Origin: Oscillospiraceae bacterium
Lineage (GTDB): Bacteria > Bacillota > Clostridia > Oscillospirales > CAG-272
Reading direction: 5' to 3'
Assembly: GCA_015065105.1 (NCBI GenBank)
Contig: SVQZ01000010.1
Location: 1 to 64,000 of the forward strand
Length of the DNA: 64,000 bases
This document shows, piece by piece, positions 35,674-44,227 of the stretch (its first letter is position 1; each line of letters opens with the position of its first letter). Made by a program: the position numbers and the translations under genes. The notes below the pieces were generated by a model. It saw nothing but the letters and a program-made list of their open reading frames with translations, had not been told where the DNA came from and made no database searches.

Positions 35674-36446
35674 AAGGTCAGTCTCTCTCCTGCCGAAATA
35701 TAGTGAATATTTTCGGCATATTTTTTCATGAATTCAAATTGCTGTGTACCCGTACAGTGACAGGTTAAAAACTCTGTCTTTTTTTCTGCTAAAAATTCTG
35801 CATAGCTCTTAAGAAGATCTCCCGGTTCAATATGCATAAAATGAAATCCTCCAACTATAGTGTCAACCTTAAACCAGGAGGCGATATTTAAAATTCCCTT
35901 ATGGGAGCAACCGCTGATAAGTACCCTTTTGCCCTCTTCCTCTATAAGTAAATATTGCTCGTGAAGGAATCTGTCAGGGATTATTTCTTCTCCGGATTTT
36001 TCGCAAAGACCGAAGGAACCGAATTCAAATCTCCTTTCCTTTTTGTTGCAGGAATAAAGGGTAAGTCCCTTTTCTATTTCATAAAGATCGTCGGTATAAA
36101 TTATACGTTCGTTGCTTTTAAGCTCAGGATCTATTCCTATGTAAACGCCCTCATGTCCGAACTGTTCGCCCTTGGCATTGCAGTTAAGATATACGGGTGC
36201 AGTTTTGTTTATTTCAAGAAATTTTCCAAGGCCGCCCGTGTGGTCGTTATGAGCGTGGGAGATAACAGCTAAATCGACCCTTGAAAGATCTATACCCAAG
36301 GTGTTTGCGTTTTGATAAAAAATATCGGTTTCACCCATATCGAAAAGTATCTTATTGTTTTTTGCTTCTATGTAAAGGGAGAGCCCATGCTCAAAGGCTA
36401 TATTCTCTTTAACCGAAGTGTTTTCGGTAAGCACCGTTATCTTCAT
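35670..36446 (-). CDS. Metallo-beta-lactamase-fold hydrolase
   Basis: The product has 258 residues. The metal motif is SHAHNDHTGG (H64, H66, D68, H69), with later metal ligands in ISGCSHKGI, GGFHFM and TCHCTG. The pattern resembles the branch annotated as 7,8-dihydropterin-6-yl-methyl-4-(beta-D-ribofuranosyl)aminobenzene-5'-phosphate synthase-like MBL proteins common in anaerobes; the true substrate is unknown. It is in an operon with the Crp/Fnr gene. Confidence 0.8.
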   Translation of the reverse strand: MKITVLTENTSVKENIAFEHGLSLYIEAKNNKILFDMGETDIFYQNANTLGIDLSRVDLAVISHAHNDHTGGLGKFLEINKTAPVYLNCNAKGEQFGHEGVYIGIDPELKSNERIIYTDDLYEIEKGLTLYSCNKKERRFEFGSFGLCEKSGEEIIPDRFLHEQYLLIEEEGKRVLISGCSHKGILNIASWFKVDTIVGGFHFMHIEPGDLLKSYAEFLAEKKTEFLTCHCTGTQQFEFMKKYAENIHYISAGERLTL

Positions 36447-36456
36447 ATTTCCACCC

Positions 36457-37002
36457 CTATTTATATGCTATGAATTTGGGCAGCTCATCGGGAGAGCCGA
36501 CCTGAATTATCAAAAGATCCTCGTCATAAAAGATCCACATTTCCTCATACCTGCCGTCAAGCTTGTAAAAAATACCATTATCGTATTCATTGCCAAGGTA
36601 TCTTGTATTTCCCACCACGGCAGTTTTGCCCTTTATCAGCTCGGCAAGGTCTATATTATTTTCATTATCCTCTATCTCTGCATTTTTTAAGAAATTTTCT
36701 ATATAGCTTTCGGGCAGAGTGAACTGTGTTTCCCTGAAATCACCCTCTATATATTCCATGTGTACCGTATAGAAAAAGAGGAATTTTTTAACGTCAAAGC
36801 TGTTTATCGAAATATCATACTTTTCATCATAGCAAAAAAGCTCGTTATATGAATGGTTTTTATCATATTTAGAAAAATCACCGTTATAATTACAAATAAT
36901 AAGCTTTTCCCCGGTTTTTATTTCAATATGGGGATATGCTATCAAAAAAACGGTGATAAGGATCAAAATTATACCGAATATAACTATCAATTTCTTTTTC
37001 AT
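36457..37002 (-). CDS. Small single-pass membrane protein of unknown function
   Basis: The product has 181 residues. One hydrophobic helix (about 4-24) is followed by an extracytoplasmic domain rich in Glu, Asp, Asn and Tyr. I use the ATG at 37002, preceded by AAAGGAG, instead of the frame opening at 37077. It lies 10 bases upstream of the MBL gene and is probably the first gene of this three-gene minus-strand operon. I do not recognise the family. Confidence 0.65.
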   Translation of the reverse strand: MKKKLIVIFGIILILITVFLIAYPHIEIKTGEKLIICNYNGDFSKYDKNHSYNELFCYDEKYDISINSFDVKKFLFFYTVHMEYIEGDFRETQFTLPESYIENFLKNAEIEDNENNIDLAELIKGKTAVVGNTRYLGNEYDNGIFYKLDGRYEEMWIFYDEDLLIIQVGSPDELPKFIAYK

Positions 37003-37049
37003 AGCTCTTTCTCCTTTTGAATTTGTATTTATTATAGCATATCGGAGAG

Positions 37050-37091
37050 GAAAAAACAAGCGCAATGAACATATCAATGTCCGTTGCGCTT
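37050..37091 (-). terminator. Minus-strand terminator behind a decayed gene
   Basis: AAGCGCAACG/CATTGCGCTT (one G-T pair) is followed by GTTTTTT on the minus strand. It sits directly after the end of the degenerate frame at 37098. Confidence 0.7.
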
Positions 37092-37097
37092 ATTATA

Positions 37098-37435
37098 TTA
37101 ATTTAAATTTTTCTCTTCGGGTCCTTCCTGTTTTTCTTCTGCCGGATCAGCTTCACAAGCTATACAACGGTAAAACACCGCCTACAACAAACAAATGATG
37201 CTCCATATTGCATAAACCGAGACAACAACAAATAAAGCCAACGAAAAAACTTTGCTCTGTCATAATTTAAGGAGGGAGATATGACATCCTGTATATTTGA
37301 AAAATTAAAGCTTGATTTAGAGCTTACACTTGCACGATCAGCATAAAACAAGATGGCAATAAAGCAGGTAATACAGCGTAGATCCATCTGTCCTTCAGCC
37401 CTTGCAACACCATTTTTTTTACTTTCTTGTATCAT
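37098..37435 (-). pseudogene. Decayed small membrane-protein gene
   Basis: AAAGGAGATTT precedes an ATG at 37435 that opens a 91-codon frame (MIQESKKNGVARAEGQMDLR...). Other frames further on encode a good membrane helix (FSLALFVVVSVYAIWSIICL) and a charged, gene-like tail (EADPAEEKQEGPEEKNLN) ending at 37098 just before a terminator. The pieces are in different frames, so the gene appears broken by at least one frameshift or stop. Confidence 0.45.
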
Positions 37436-37659
37436 ATATAAATCTCCTTTATATGTAATCATTATAATTTTCTATATTCAGTATAACAAAACGGTATATG
37501 CTTGTACAACCGAGAATGATTTTGTATATGATCCTGCTTGTGAAATTATGACGATTTTATCTGAAAAATTTTAAAAACGCTTGCGTGATACTTGTGACTG
37601 TGCTATAATGATTTCTGTTATTTATGATTGGTTATTTTATCAAAGAGGGAGTTTAAAAT

Positions 37660-37743
37660 ATGAAACGATTCAAAATAGTATTGTTATGCTGCGCGGCCCT
37701 TTTACTTACATCTTGTTTCTTTGTAAATAAAAACTATTGTTGA
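37660..37743 (+). pseudogene. Truncated lipoprotein: signal peptide only
   Basis: GAGGGAG precedes an ATG. The 27-residue frame is a lipoprotein signal (MKRFKIVLLCCAALLLTSC) plus eight residues, then TGA. That TGA is part of the -35 box of the next gene's promoter, so the rest of a lipoprotein gene seems to have been deleted. A genuine mini-lipoprotein cannot be excluded. Confidence 0.5.
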
Positions 37744-37767
37744 CTTAATCAGATAATATGGTATAAT
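37740..37767 (+). promoter_or_regulatory. Sigma-A promoter for the 2TM/TerB-like gene
   Basis: TTGACT (37740-37745) and TATAAT (37762-37767) are 16 bases apart, about 93 bases before the ATG at 37861. Confidence 0.75.
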
Positions 37768-37860
37768 AAATACATAGTTTAGCCTGATTTTGATATTATG
37801 CAAAATTCCTGCGTCATTTTTGTTTATATTAATAACAGTTCTAATTAAAGGGGTTTTATT

Positions 37861-39036
37861 ATGAGATTTTTAAAGGGTAAAGACGGTAGAACAAATCACC
37901 AAAAAATCATTGCCGGTACTACTGTATTAGGTGTATTGCTAATCAGAGAATTGTTTCCTTTAGAAAAAATGGAATTGTTTTTTTCATCCTTTATCAACGT
38001 TTCGTGGATCGTTTATGTCCTGTCGTGGTTTATACCATGGCTTGTTGATGTTGCCGGTTTTGCAGCAATATTTTGGCTTTTTTCTGTGATTTATAAGAAG
38101 TGGTGGGAAAGAGCACATAAAGACTATTATCTTGAAGGTATCTGGCTGCATATACATGATAAAGAGAATCCGAGAACCGGTTTGGTACAGATCAATCAGG
38201 ATTTTTATAATATTGATACGGTAAAAGCGATCAACGTTGATCCAAATGCAGATGATCCTGCTAAAAGACAAACCGAATGGGAGTATATAGGAAATACGTT
38301 CAAACCTGCTCCCATAGATTATTTGGTAAGCTGTTATTCAGCTTTGAGAAGAGATACCAGCGGTAAATACGGAGTTCATGTTTTTTCTAACCCCGAGATC
38401 TCAGAAAAGGGTTATCCCGTGAAAGTCAAGGGCAGGTTCGGAGATATTATAAAAAAAGAAAATTTGCATACCACCGAGGTTTATGATAAGACGGGAAAGC
38501 TTTATCTTTTTAAATTAAGTAAAGACGGAATCGATCTTTCAAAGAAAGAAATAAAAGAACTGTTAAGAAATCCTTCAAGACTTGCAAATATAAATAATTA
38601 TGAAAAATTGAAGAATTCCGAGTACGGTAAAATGTTAAAGCAAGTTATGGAAAAAAACGGAATACTTCAAAGTTATAATTATCTTTCGGAAAAAATCAAA
38701 GCTTCTCCCACTACGGATATATCTGTAAACGAGCTTGATGTAATTACGATCAACCTGTTATTCCGTATTATTTTTTCGGACGGCAGAGTTAATCAGAATG
38801 AGGTAGATCTTATAAATGATTTGTTTAAAAAGGACTGGAAACGCGATTATATAAACTCTCTTGATTCAGGTTCTGTAATAACCAAATTGGATGTCTTAAA
38901 ATCGGATGAAACTATGTTAAGAGTTTTTAAAGAAATAATCATAGAGGCGTGTGTATATATAATCAAGCTTGACAATACTGTACATACTGACGAACAGCAA
39001 TGTTTGGACAGTATCAAAGCATTGCTTGAGGATTAA
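37861..39036 (+). CDS. Two-helix membrane protein with beta-rich middle and TerB-like C-terminal domain
   Basis: The product has 391 residues. Two transmembrane helices (about 16-35 and 43-77) are followed by a beta-rich domain (about 90-235, beginning YLEGIWLHIHDKENPRTGLVQI) and a helical C-terminus (about 270-391). In that C-terminus, IIFSDGRVNQNEVDLINDLF matches the metal-binding style of TerB tellurite-resistance domains. The 2TM plus beta-barrel front half recalls CBASS Cap15-type effectors in outline only; no cyclic-nucleotide synthase is adjacent. AAGGGG precedes the ATG. Confidence 0.55.
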   Translation: MRFLKGKDGRTNHQKIIAGTTVLGVLLIRELFPLEKMELFFSSFINVSWIVYVLSWFIPWLVDVAGFAAIFWLFSVIYKKWWERAHKDYYLEGIWLHIHDKENPRTGLVQINQDFYNIDTVKAINVDPNADDPAKRQTEWEYIGNTFKPAPIDYLVSCYSALRRDTSGKYGVHVFSNPEISEKGYPVKVKGRFGDIIKKENLHTTEVYDKTGKLYLFKLSKDGIDLSKKEIKELLRNPSRLANINNYEKLKNSEYGKMLKQVMEKNGILQSYNYLSEKIKASPTTDISVNELDVITINLLFRIIFSDGRVNQNEVDLINDLFKKDWKRDYINSLDSGSVITKLDVLKSDETMLRVFKEIIIEACVYIIKLDNTVHTDEQQCLDSIKALLED

Positions 39037-39066
39037 TTTAATTTTGATTAAAAGGAATAATCGAAT

Positions 39067-39834
39067 ATGGAATTTAACGAAATTATTGAACTGGTTATAA
39101 AATCTGCAGATCTTGTATTTGACAGTGAACTTAAGAACAACGTTAACATGAAAGGAACGGCAGATTTTGTAACCGCAGTTGATCTTAAGATCAGCAGTTA
39201 TCTGAAAAATGAATTAAAAAAATTAACTCCCGATATAGGCTTTATGAGTGAAGAGGAGGAAGGCTTTTCAAAAGGAAAGCGTTGGATACTTGACCCGATC
39301 GATGGAACCACCAACCTCGTTTATGATTACAATATGAGCTCGGTATCACTTGCTTACTATAACGGAACCAAGGTTGAATTCGGTGTAATATACAATCCTT
39401 TCAACAAGGATCTGTTTACTGCAATATCCGGTGAAGGTGCTTATCTTAACGGTCAAAAACTTGAAGCCGCTCCAGACAGAGAGCTCGATAGCTGCCTTAT
39501 TGAATTCGGTGCAGGATCAACCAAAAAGCAATATACCGAGGAAAGCTTTGCTATAGCCAAAGAGGTATTCGCAAACTGCCTTGACTTAAGACGTATCTGT
39601 TCCTCAGCATTGGCTATCGCATACGTTGCGGCAGGAAAATTAAACGGTTATTTTGAAAGGGTATTAAAGCCCTGGGATTATGCCGCCGCTGTTTTAATGC
39701 TTGAAGAGTGCGGAGCGCTTTCTTCCGATTGGGAAGGTAAACCTATTCAATTTGAAACCCCTTCAAGCTTTGTATGCGGAACCCCGAAAGCATATAATTT
39801 CTTGCTTGAAACGATTCAAAAAAACAAACAATAA
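39067..39834 (+). CDS. Inositol-monophosphatase-family phosphatase
   Basis: The product has 255 residues. Metal ligands are in SEEEEGF (E63/E64) and ILDPIDGTTN (D76, D79), and the last ligand is in KPWDYAAAVLMLEECG. Family members dephosphorylate inositol phosphate, 3'-phosphoadenosine phosphate or fructose-1,6-bisphosphate; the choice is open. AAAGGAAT precedes the ATG. It may be co-transcribed with the membrane protein 30 bases upstream. Confidence 0.88.
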   Translation: MEFNEIIELVIKSADLVFDSELKNNVNMKGTADFVTAVDLKISSYLKNELKKLTPDIGFMSEEEEGFSKGKRWILDPIDGTTNLVYDYNMSSVSLAYYNGTKVEFGVIYNPFNKDLFTAISGEGAYLNGQKLEAAPDRELDSCLIEFGAGSTKKQYTEESFAIAKEVFANCLDLRRICSSALAIAYVAAGKLNGYFERVLKPWDYAAAVLMLEECGALSSDWEGKPIQFETPSSFVCGTPKAYNFLLETIQKNKQ

Positions 39835-39838
39835 AAAA

Positions 39839-39870
39839 TTCCATCCGTTTTATTCGGATGGAACTTTGCT
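39839..39870 (+). terminator. Terminator between the phosphatase gene and spoVT
   Basis: TTCCATCCG/CGGATGGAA with a 7-base AT loop is followed by CTTTGCTTTT. It is probably bidirectional. Confidence 0.7.
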
Positions 39871-39891
39871 TTTACGGCTATTTTTAAAATA

Positions 39892-40443
39892 TCAGCTTTC
39901 GAGCTGCTTGCTTAAAAAGGATGCTGCGGTCTGAATCAGCTTTTTTTCTGTTTCGATGTCAAGCTCGCAGCTTTCATCCTCCTTGCAGAGAGAATAGATA
40001 CAGCCGGTAATATCACCCTCGGTGATGATAGGCATCGCCACCGAAGTATAAAAACCGTCGCTTACGTCATCGCAGGGGTTGAAGTGTCCCTTTTCATCCT
40101 CACAGATGTAAAGAGTTCTGCTCTCGATTATTTCTTCAGCCTCCTTTGAAATTCTCTTGTCCTGATAATCCTTTTTGGGTACTCCCGCCGAGGCGATCAC
40201 CGAGTCGCGGTCGGTAATAACTACGTTAAGACCGCAGGTCTTTGAAAGTGACTGTGCATATTGCTCCGCAAAGGCGTTGAGCTCCCCAATTGGAGAGTAT
40301 TTTTTGAAAATGACCTCTCCTTCTCTGTCGGTAAATATTTCCAAAGGGTCTCCCTCACGGATACGCATGGTTCTTCTTATTTCCTTGGGGATAACTACAC
40401 GTCCCAGGTCATCTATTCTTCTTACTATTCCTGTTGCTTTCAT
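39892..40443 (-). CDS. spoVT: Stage V sporulation protein T (AbrB-type regulator with GAF domain)
   Basis: The product has 183 residues. The N-terminal swapped-hairpin AbrB DNA-binding domain is GIVRRIDDLGRVVIPKEI followed by RRTMRIREGDPLEIF. A GAF-like domain fills about 55-183 (CGLNVVITDRDSVIASAG, GFYTSVAMPII). SpoVT tunes forespore gene expression in Bacillus and Clostridia, so the organism or its ancestors sporulate. AAGGAGAT lies 8-9 bases before the ATG. Its first 33 codons and promoter are duplicated four more times at 41.5, 45.4, 47.5 and 48.9 kb. Confidence 0.93.
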   Translation of the reverse strand: MKATGIVRRIDDLGRVVIPKEIRRTMRIREGDPLEIFTDREGEVIFKKYSPIGELNAFAEQYAQSLSKTCGLNVVITDRDSVIASAGVPKKDYQDKRISKEAEEIIESRTLYICEDEKGHFNPCDDVSDGFYTSVAMPIITEGDITGCIYSLCKEDESCELDIETEKKLIQTAASFLSKQLES

Positions 40444-40507
40444 ATATAAAAATCTCCTTGATTTACAGTTGCTGATAATAGTATCTGTAAAACAAGGGGA
40501 TTTATAC
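40444..40507 (-). promoter_or_regulatory. spoVT promoter region with inverted repeat
   Basis: Upstream of the spoVT ribosome site CCTTGATTTACAG and CTGTAAAACAAGG form an inverted repeat around GATAATAGTAT. On the coding strand GTATAA and ATACTAT are about 17 bases apart, which resembles forespore sigma-G/F promoters more than sigma-A; this is inference. In the copy at 41.7 kb the two arms are perfect 13-base complements. Confidence 0.55.
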
Positions 40508-40523
40508 TTGTACGTTAAGTTAA

Positions 40524-40552
40524 TTTACTTTTTGGCGTAAGTGTGTTATAAT
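40524..40552 (+). promoter_or_regulatory. Promoter for the first cassette gene
   Basis: TTTACT (40524-40529) and TATAAT (40547-40552) have a 17-base spacer. A similar TTTACTTTTTG...TATAAT stands after the repeat at 45.6 kb. Confidence 0.65.
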
Positions 40553-40584
40553 GAATTAAATTACATATTTATAGGGGCTCTGAG

Positions 40585-41397
40585 ATGTTACGAAGTAATA
40601 AAGGAAAAACAATCCAACGCAAAAATGCTTTAATCGAACTTTATAATAAGTATTATTGTGAAAAAGGCGTATGTAAATACTATAAGACTTGTTCCAAGCA
40701 AGCATTAGCTGACAATTTAAACGCAGGCTATGATTCTTCTTTAGCTGCAATGGTTGGAGAAAACTATGATATTGAGATAAACGATGAAAAAATTAGAATT
40801 CTTATTGTAGGTAAAGAAGGAAGAAACAAAAACGATTCACAGCATTCCCCAAAACGCCTTTTAGGTTTTCTGAATGAAGGAAAAGTAAATCTGCATTATA
40901 GAGAGACCTATAAAATGTTATGCGAAATGTTTAATTATAATTGGAATAATGATTCTATTGAAGATAGCAATAAATTTTTATTTAAGCCCGATAGTGTTTT
41001 GACGTGTTTTTCTTTGACAAATTTATATCGTTGCTCCTTTAAAAAGTATCCCGAGCAAGTAAAAGGTGTTAAAAACTATCCTATTCAAACAGAAAATTGC
41101 CTAGAACTTTTAAGGGAAGAAATAAGCATTTTAGAACCAACAATCATCATTCTTCAAAAAGCAGGTCTGCATGCAAGTGATATATCAAGAGATGCTATTG
41201 AACTTACAGATACACTTTTTTATAGTGAAACAATAGATTCATATATCATTGAAACGATACACCCAAGCAACTATGGGAAATGGTATAACGAAGCTTATCC
41301 ACGCTTTTCAAGAGACGTAAAAAAACTTCGTTTATTAAAAAAGCTTCCTCCAGAGGATTTAATAACAACAGATGCCTTAAATAAGTTGACTGATTGA
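40585..41397 (+). CDS. Uracil-DNA-glycosylase-fold-like protein
   Basis: The product has 270 residues. The core shows IRILIVGKEGRN, a middle strand TIIILQKAG, and IETIHPSNYGKW near the end. This order (G-rich strand loop, hydrophobic strand, HPS) fits the uracil-DNA-glycosylase superfamily, but the catalytic Asp/Asn motifs are not convincing. An N-terminal Cys group (CEKGVCKYYKTC) could bind zinc or a cluster. It is the first accessory gene stacked against spoVT, and convergent with the next repeat block. A repair, restriction or defence function is possible but unproven. Confidence 0.55.
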   Translation: MLRSNKGKTIQRKNALIELYNKYYCEKGVCKYYKTCSKQALADNLNAGYDSSLAAMVGENYDIEINDEKIRILIVGKEGRNKNDSQHSPKRLLGFLNEGKVNLHYRETYKMLCEMFNYNWNNDSIEDSNKFLFKPDSVLTCFSLTNLYRCSFKKYPEQVKGVKNYPIQTENCLELLREEISILEPTIIILQKAGLHASDISRDAIELTDTLFYSETIDSYIIETIHPSNYGKWYNEAYPRFSRDVKKLRLLKKLPPEDLITTDALNKLTD

Positions 41398-41795
41398 AGA
41401 AACAGCGGAGTGATTTCACTCCGCTGTTTCTTTATATCTCTCCCCCACACTATGTATTGCAATACAAAACCTGTCGAAATCTGTCAATGAGTTATGGAAC
41501 GGGTCTCCCTCACGGATACGCATGGTTCTTCTTATTTCCTTGGGTATAACAACTCTTCCGAGGTCCTCTTTTTCTCACCCTGTTGCGGTGCCCGATTCTG
41601 TCTGCGCGAACAAAGTTCGCTTGACATCATCGACCGCTGCCACTCACTCGCCTCGCTGTATCTGCCACCGGCAGCGCTCGGCTCGCTCCCCTGTTGCGCA
41701 CCCCAAGGGCACTTCCTCCGGGCGCTTTAATATATAAAAATCTCCTTGATTTACAGTTGCTGATAATAGTACCTGTAAATCAAGGGGATTTATAC
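41398..41795 (-). repeat. Cassette-boundary repeat R1 (degenerate mini-spoVT, promoter and palindrome)
   Basis: The block contains: a 16-bp palindrome arm pair (41398-41413/41416-41431); the conserved core ACTATGTATTGCAATACA and ACCTGTCGAAA; then, from GGGTCTCCC at 41501, the spoVT 5' segment and promoter to 41795. The mini-ORF is broken here by a 103-bp GC-rich insert, loss of the ATG, and indels. The cassette-type promoter (TATAAT at 41824-41829) points into the 3' end of a convergent gene, so its original target is gone. Confidence 0.85.
41587..41689. repeat. 103-bp GC-rich insert, copy 1
   Basis: It lies between two copies of CCTGTTGC (41579-41586 and 41690-41697). The same 103-bp length occurs in R5 at 48961-49063, also between CCTGTTGC copies. 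The internal hairpin is GCGAAC-AAA-GTTCGC here and GCGAAT-GTG-ATTCGC there, a compensatory base-pair change. Confidence 0.8.
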
Positions 41796-41845
41796 TATGG
41801 GATTTGCTTTTAAAAAATATGTAATATAATTAAGTTGTTACATGT

Positions 41846-43069
41846 TTAAAACTTTTCACTAAAATAATCTAAAAGTGTTACCGTATCACCGAGCCGAAGG
41901 TTCACTTCATTTCTCAATTTGTCGGAAAAAACTTTTATAAAGTTACACACATTTTTAGGTGAGCTATTATCAACAATAAACACTTTCATAAGCATTTGGC
42001 TGTCATATGATTTGCAAGGATATTCTTTTAAATTTTCAAAACGAATGACAACATTTGTAGGTATCATTTTTGCTATAATGTTTTCGGAGATAGCTTTTAT
42101 GGTTTTTGCTTCATTTATCTTGTTTTGTAATACTTGTTCTTTGTTTGTACCTATATCTTTTTCAGATCTATATTGCTGTAGTTGAAACGCAGGAGCCCAC
42201 CTTCCCCTCTCATATTTACACCATTGAAATCTAAATGTATAATAGGTTTTATTTAAGTTTTTGTCTGTTATTACAAATAAATCCCTGGATGCCCAATGCT
42301 GGTAGTTATAATTGAAGTTGCAGTTTTCCCCAAAAATGTTTTCAAAAAGTACAGCACATGCACTTTCATTTGAACCATGGGCATCGTCTAATGCAATATA
42401 ACAACTCTCTGTATCCTCCAAGCTGTGTGTAAGTGCATAATCTCTGTTTTCCTTTTGAATTTTCAGAGCAGAATAATAATCACCCAGCAAATCATCTTTA
42501 TTTTGCTTCTCAAGAAATCTTATTATATCTTCCAAATAGACTTCCCTTACCCTCAGGCCGACACTCTTCTCCATAAGCTCTTTTGTCACCATCTCTTTTT
42601 GATTAGCAAAATCACGTTTTTGCCAACCGAAGGGGTAACCTGTTTTAAAATACACATATACTATCTCGCCCCAACCATTGAGAGAAACCTTCATTTTTTG
42701 ACACAAGTCTTCATAATAATTGTTTTTGGGTGACATCCATTCGGCTACTTTTTCCTTGCAGTACTTACCGAATTGCCCGCTGTGCAAATATGTGTTGGTT
42801 TTATTTTCAAATATTATCGGATAAAGCTTACTTCGCACACAGATCACGGCATATACATCCATATGAGAATATTGGTTGTAAGGACTTCCCGATTCAATAA
42901 TCACTTCGTTTTCTTGAATAGTATTGTCATTAAAAATAAAACGAATAAAATTCAGACCAATTTTAAAGTACTCAAATTCTGAACTATGTAAACACGCCAA
43001 CAACCAGCAAACCATGGCATCTTGCGACAACTCTCGTTTGGCGTATTTGAAAATATTCGGACGTTTCAT
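41846..43069 (-). CDS. PD-(D/E)XK nuclease superfamily protein
   Basis: The product has 407 residues. The N-terminus has FKYAKRELSQDAMVCWLLACLHSS, then MDVYAVICV and IIFENKTNTYLHSGQFGKY. The D...ExK arrangement (D in HMDVYAV, E and K in FENK) and the following HSGQ helix match PD-(D/E)XK nuclease families of the PF14281 type. The C-terminal half is of unknown fold. These proteins are frequent in defence islands. It is oriented against the general direction of the array. No strong ribosome site precedes the ATG (GGGGAAAACG). Confidence 0.75.
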   Translation of the reverse strand: MKRPNIFKYAKRELSQDAMVCWLLACLHSSEFEYFKIGLNFIRFIFNDNTIQENEVIIESGSPYNQYSHMDVYAVICVRSKLYPIIFENKTNTYLHSGQFGKYCKEKVAEWMSPKNNYYEDLCQKMKVSLNGWGEIVYVYFKTGYPFGWQKRDFANQKEMVTKELMEKSVGLRVREVYLEDIIRFLEKQNKDDLLGDYYSALKIQKENRDYALTHSLEDTESCYIALDDAHGSNESACAVLFENIFGENCNFNYNYQHWASRDLFVITDKNLNKTYYTFRFQWCKYERGRWAPAFQLQQYRSEKDIGTNKEQVLQNKINEAKTIKAISENIIAKMIPTNVVIRFENLKEYPCKSYDSQMLMKVFIVDNSSPKNVCNFIKVFSDKLRNEVNLRLGDTVTLLDYFSEKF

Positions 43070-43178
43070 CGTTTTCCCCTTAAATCATTTATTCTTATTA
43101 TAGTTAATTTAGTCTTTATGTATTTGTTTTGTCAATTATATCACATTTTCAAAACAATTTCAACTTGTCATAGCAGCG

Positions 43179-44093
43179 TTAATATCTGCTCAATCGAATC
43201 CCGGCAAATCTTAATTCCTTATTTGAATATGAATTATACAAATTTGAAAATATATTATTAGCTTCCTCTTCAGCGAGGATAAGCCGGCTTGCTTCAGAAT
43301 AAAGAATCCCGTCTATTTTACCTTTGAGAAAGTTGCTTAACGCCATTAACAGTCTTTGTGTTCCTTCAAATTCACCGCCGAAATACTCTGCATTGATAAA
43401 ATCATATTCATAGAATGTGTTGATACATCCGGTTTCATCTATTATATATGAAACAAAGCTACCTTCGACCCACGGTTCATCCGCAAAGGGTGGCTCCTCC
43501 TGTCTTTTGACAAATATAAAGAGTTCGCCTTTGTCACCCATACAAATAATATCTCCTTTTTCAAAAGGAATAGGCAAGTCAATATACATTTGCTTGAACC
43601 AATAGTCATATTCTGTTGTACTGCCGTCCGAAAAAGACATGATCCTGTTATTCTTTACGTCGGCACAGGGGAAATGTCTTTTATCATTGTTAATGTCGAT
43701 TTTGGATATACTGCAATACTCCAATGTCAGATGATTTTTATTTATCATCTCAAAGCATTCTTCGAAGCTTTTGCAAAAGCCGATATTATGCCATCTGTGT
43801 TGACATATATAGAAAGTGTTTTCATCATCTTTAATGAGTTTGTCGATACATCGGTTATCTGCAGCCATTTGTTTCTTCAGTATTTCATGAAGAGTATAAT
43901 CACTTCCTTTTAACGGTATATCCTCGGTGGTAGCGATGATCTCTTGCCATGCCTCATGCTTTTCGGACAAGCTTGCTTTGTTGCTCGAATAAATAATACC
44001 GGCTTTCTGCACCGGGGTCAAATCGTAACCGATACAATCAATATGAAATGCTATAGATGAGGAATTGATAAAATAATTGATGTTTTTTAACAT
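43179..44093 (-). CDS. Hypothetical protein in the cassette island
   Basis: The product has 304 residues and looks cytosolic, with mixed alpha/beta content, several Cys and many aromatic and acidic residues (HRWHNIGFCKSFEECFEMI, FEKGDIICMGDKGELFIF). There is no signal peptide and no catalytic motif I recognise. AAAGGAGATC precedes the ATG, so it is well translated. It lies head-to-tail with the PD-(D/E)XK gene (109 bases apart) and shares a cassette with it between R1 and R2. Confidence 0.6.
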   Translation of the reverse strand: MLKNINYFINSSSIAFHIDCIGYDLTPVQKAGIIYSSNKASLSEKHEAWQEIIATTEDIPLKGSDYTLHEILKKQMAADNRCIDKLIKDDENTFYICQHRWHNIGFCKSFEECFEMINKNHLTLEYCSISKIDINNDKRHFPCADVKNNRIMSFSDGSTTEYDYWFKQMYIDLPIPFEKGDIICMGDKGELFIFVKRQEEPPFADEPWVEGSFVSYIIDETGCINTFYEYDFINAEYFGGEFEGTQRLLMALSNFLKGKIDGILYSEASRLILAEEEANNIFSNLYNSYSNKELRFAGIRLSRY

Positions 44094-44227
44094 AATGATC
44101 TCCTTTATATTTATTCCGTGGTGCCTTATTATCGTATACTCCCCCTATCTTGGTCCGTATATCAAAAAATAACAAGGGAAAAGAATAAATAAGGCAGGTG
44201 TTTGCTTGTTTGGTATTCCTCTGCAAT

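Noticed and set aside
37861-39834. CBASS operon
   Set aside because: The membrane protein is only loosely Cap15-like and there is no CD-NTase gene beside it; the neighbour is an inositol-phosphatase-family enzyme.
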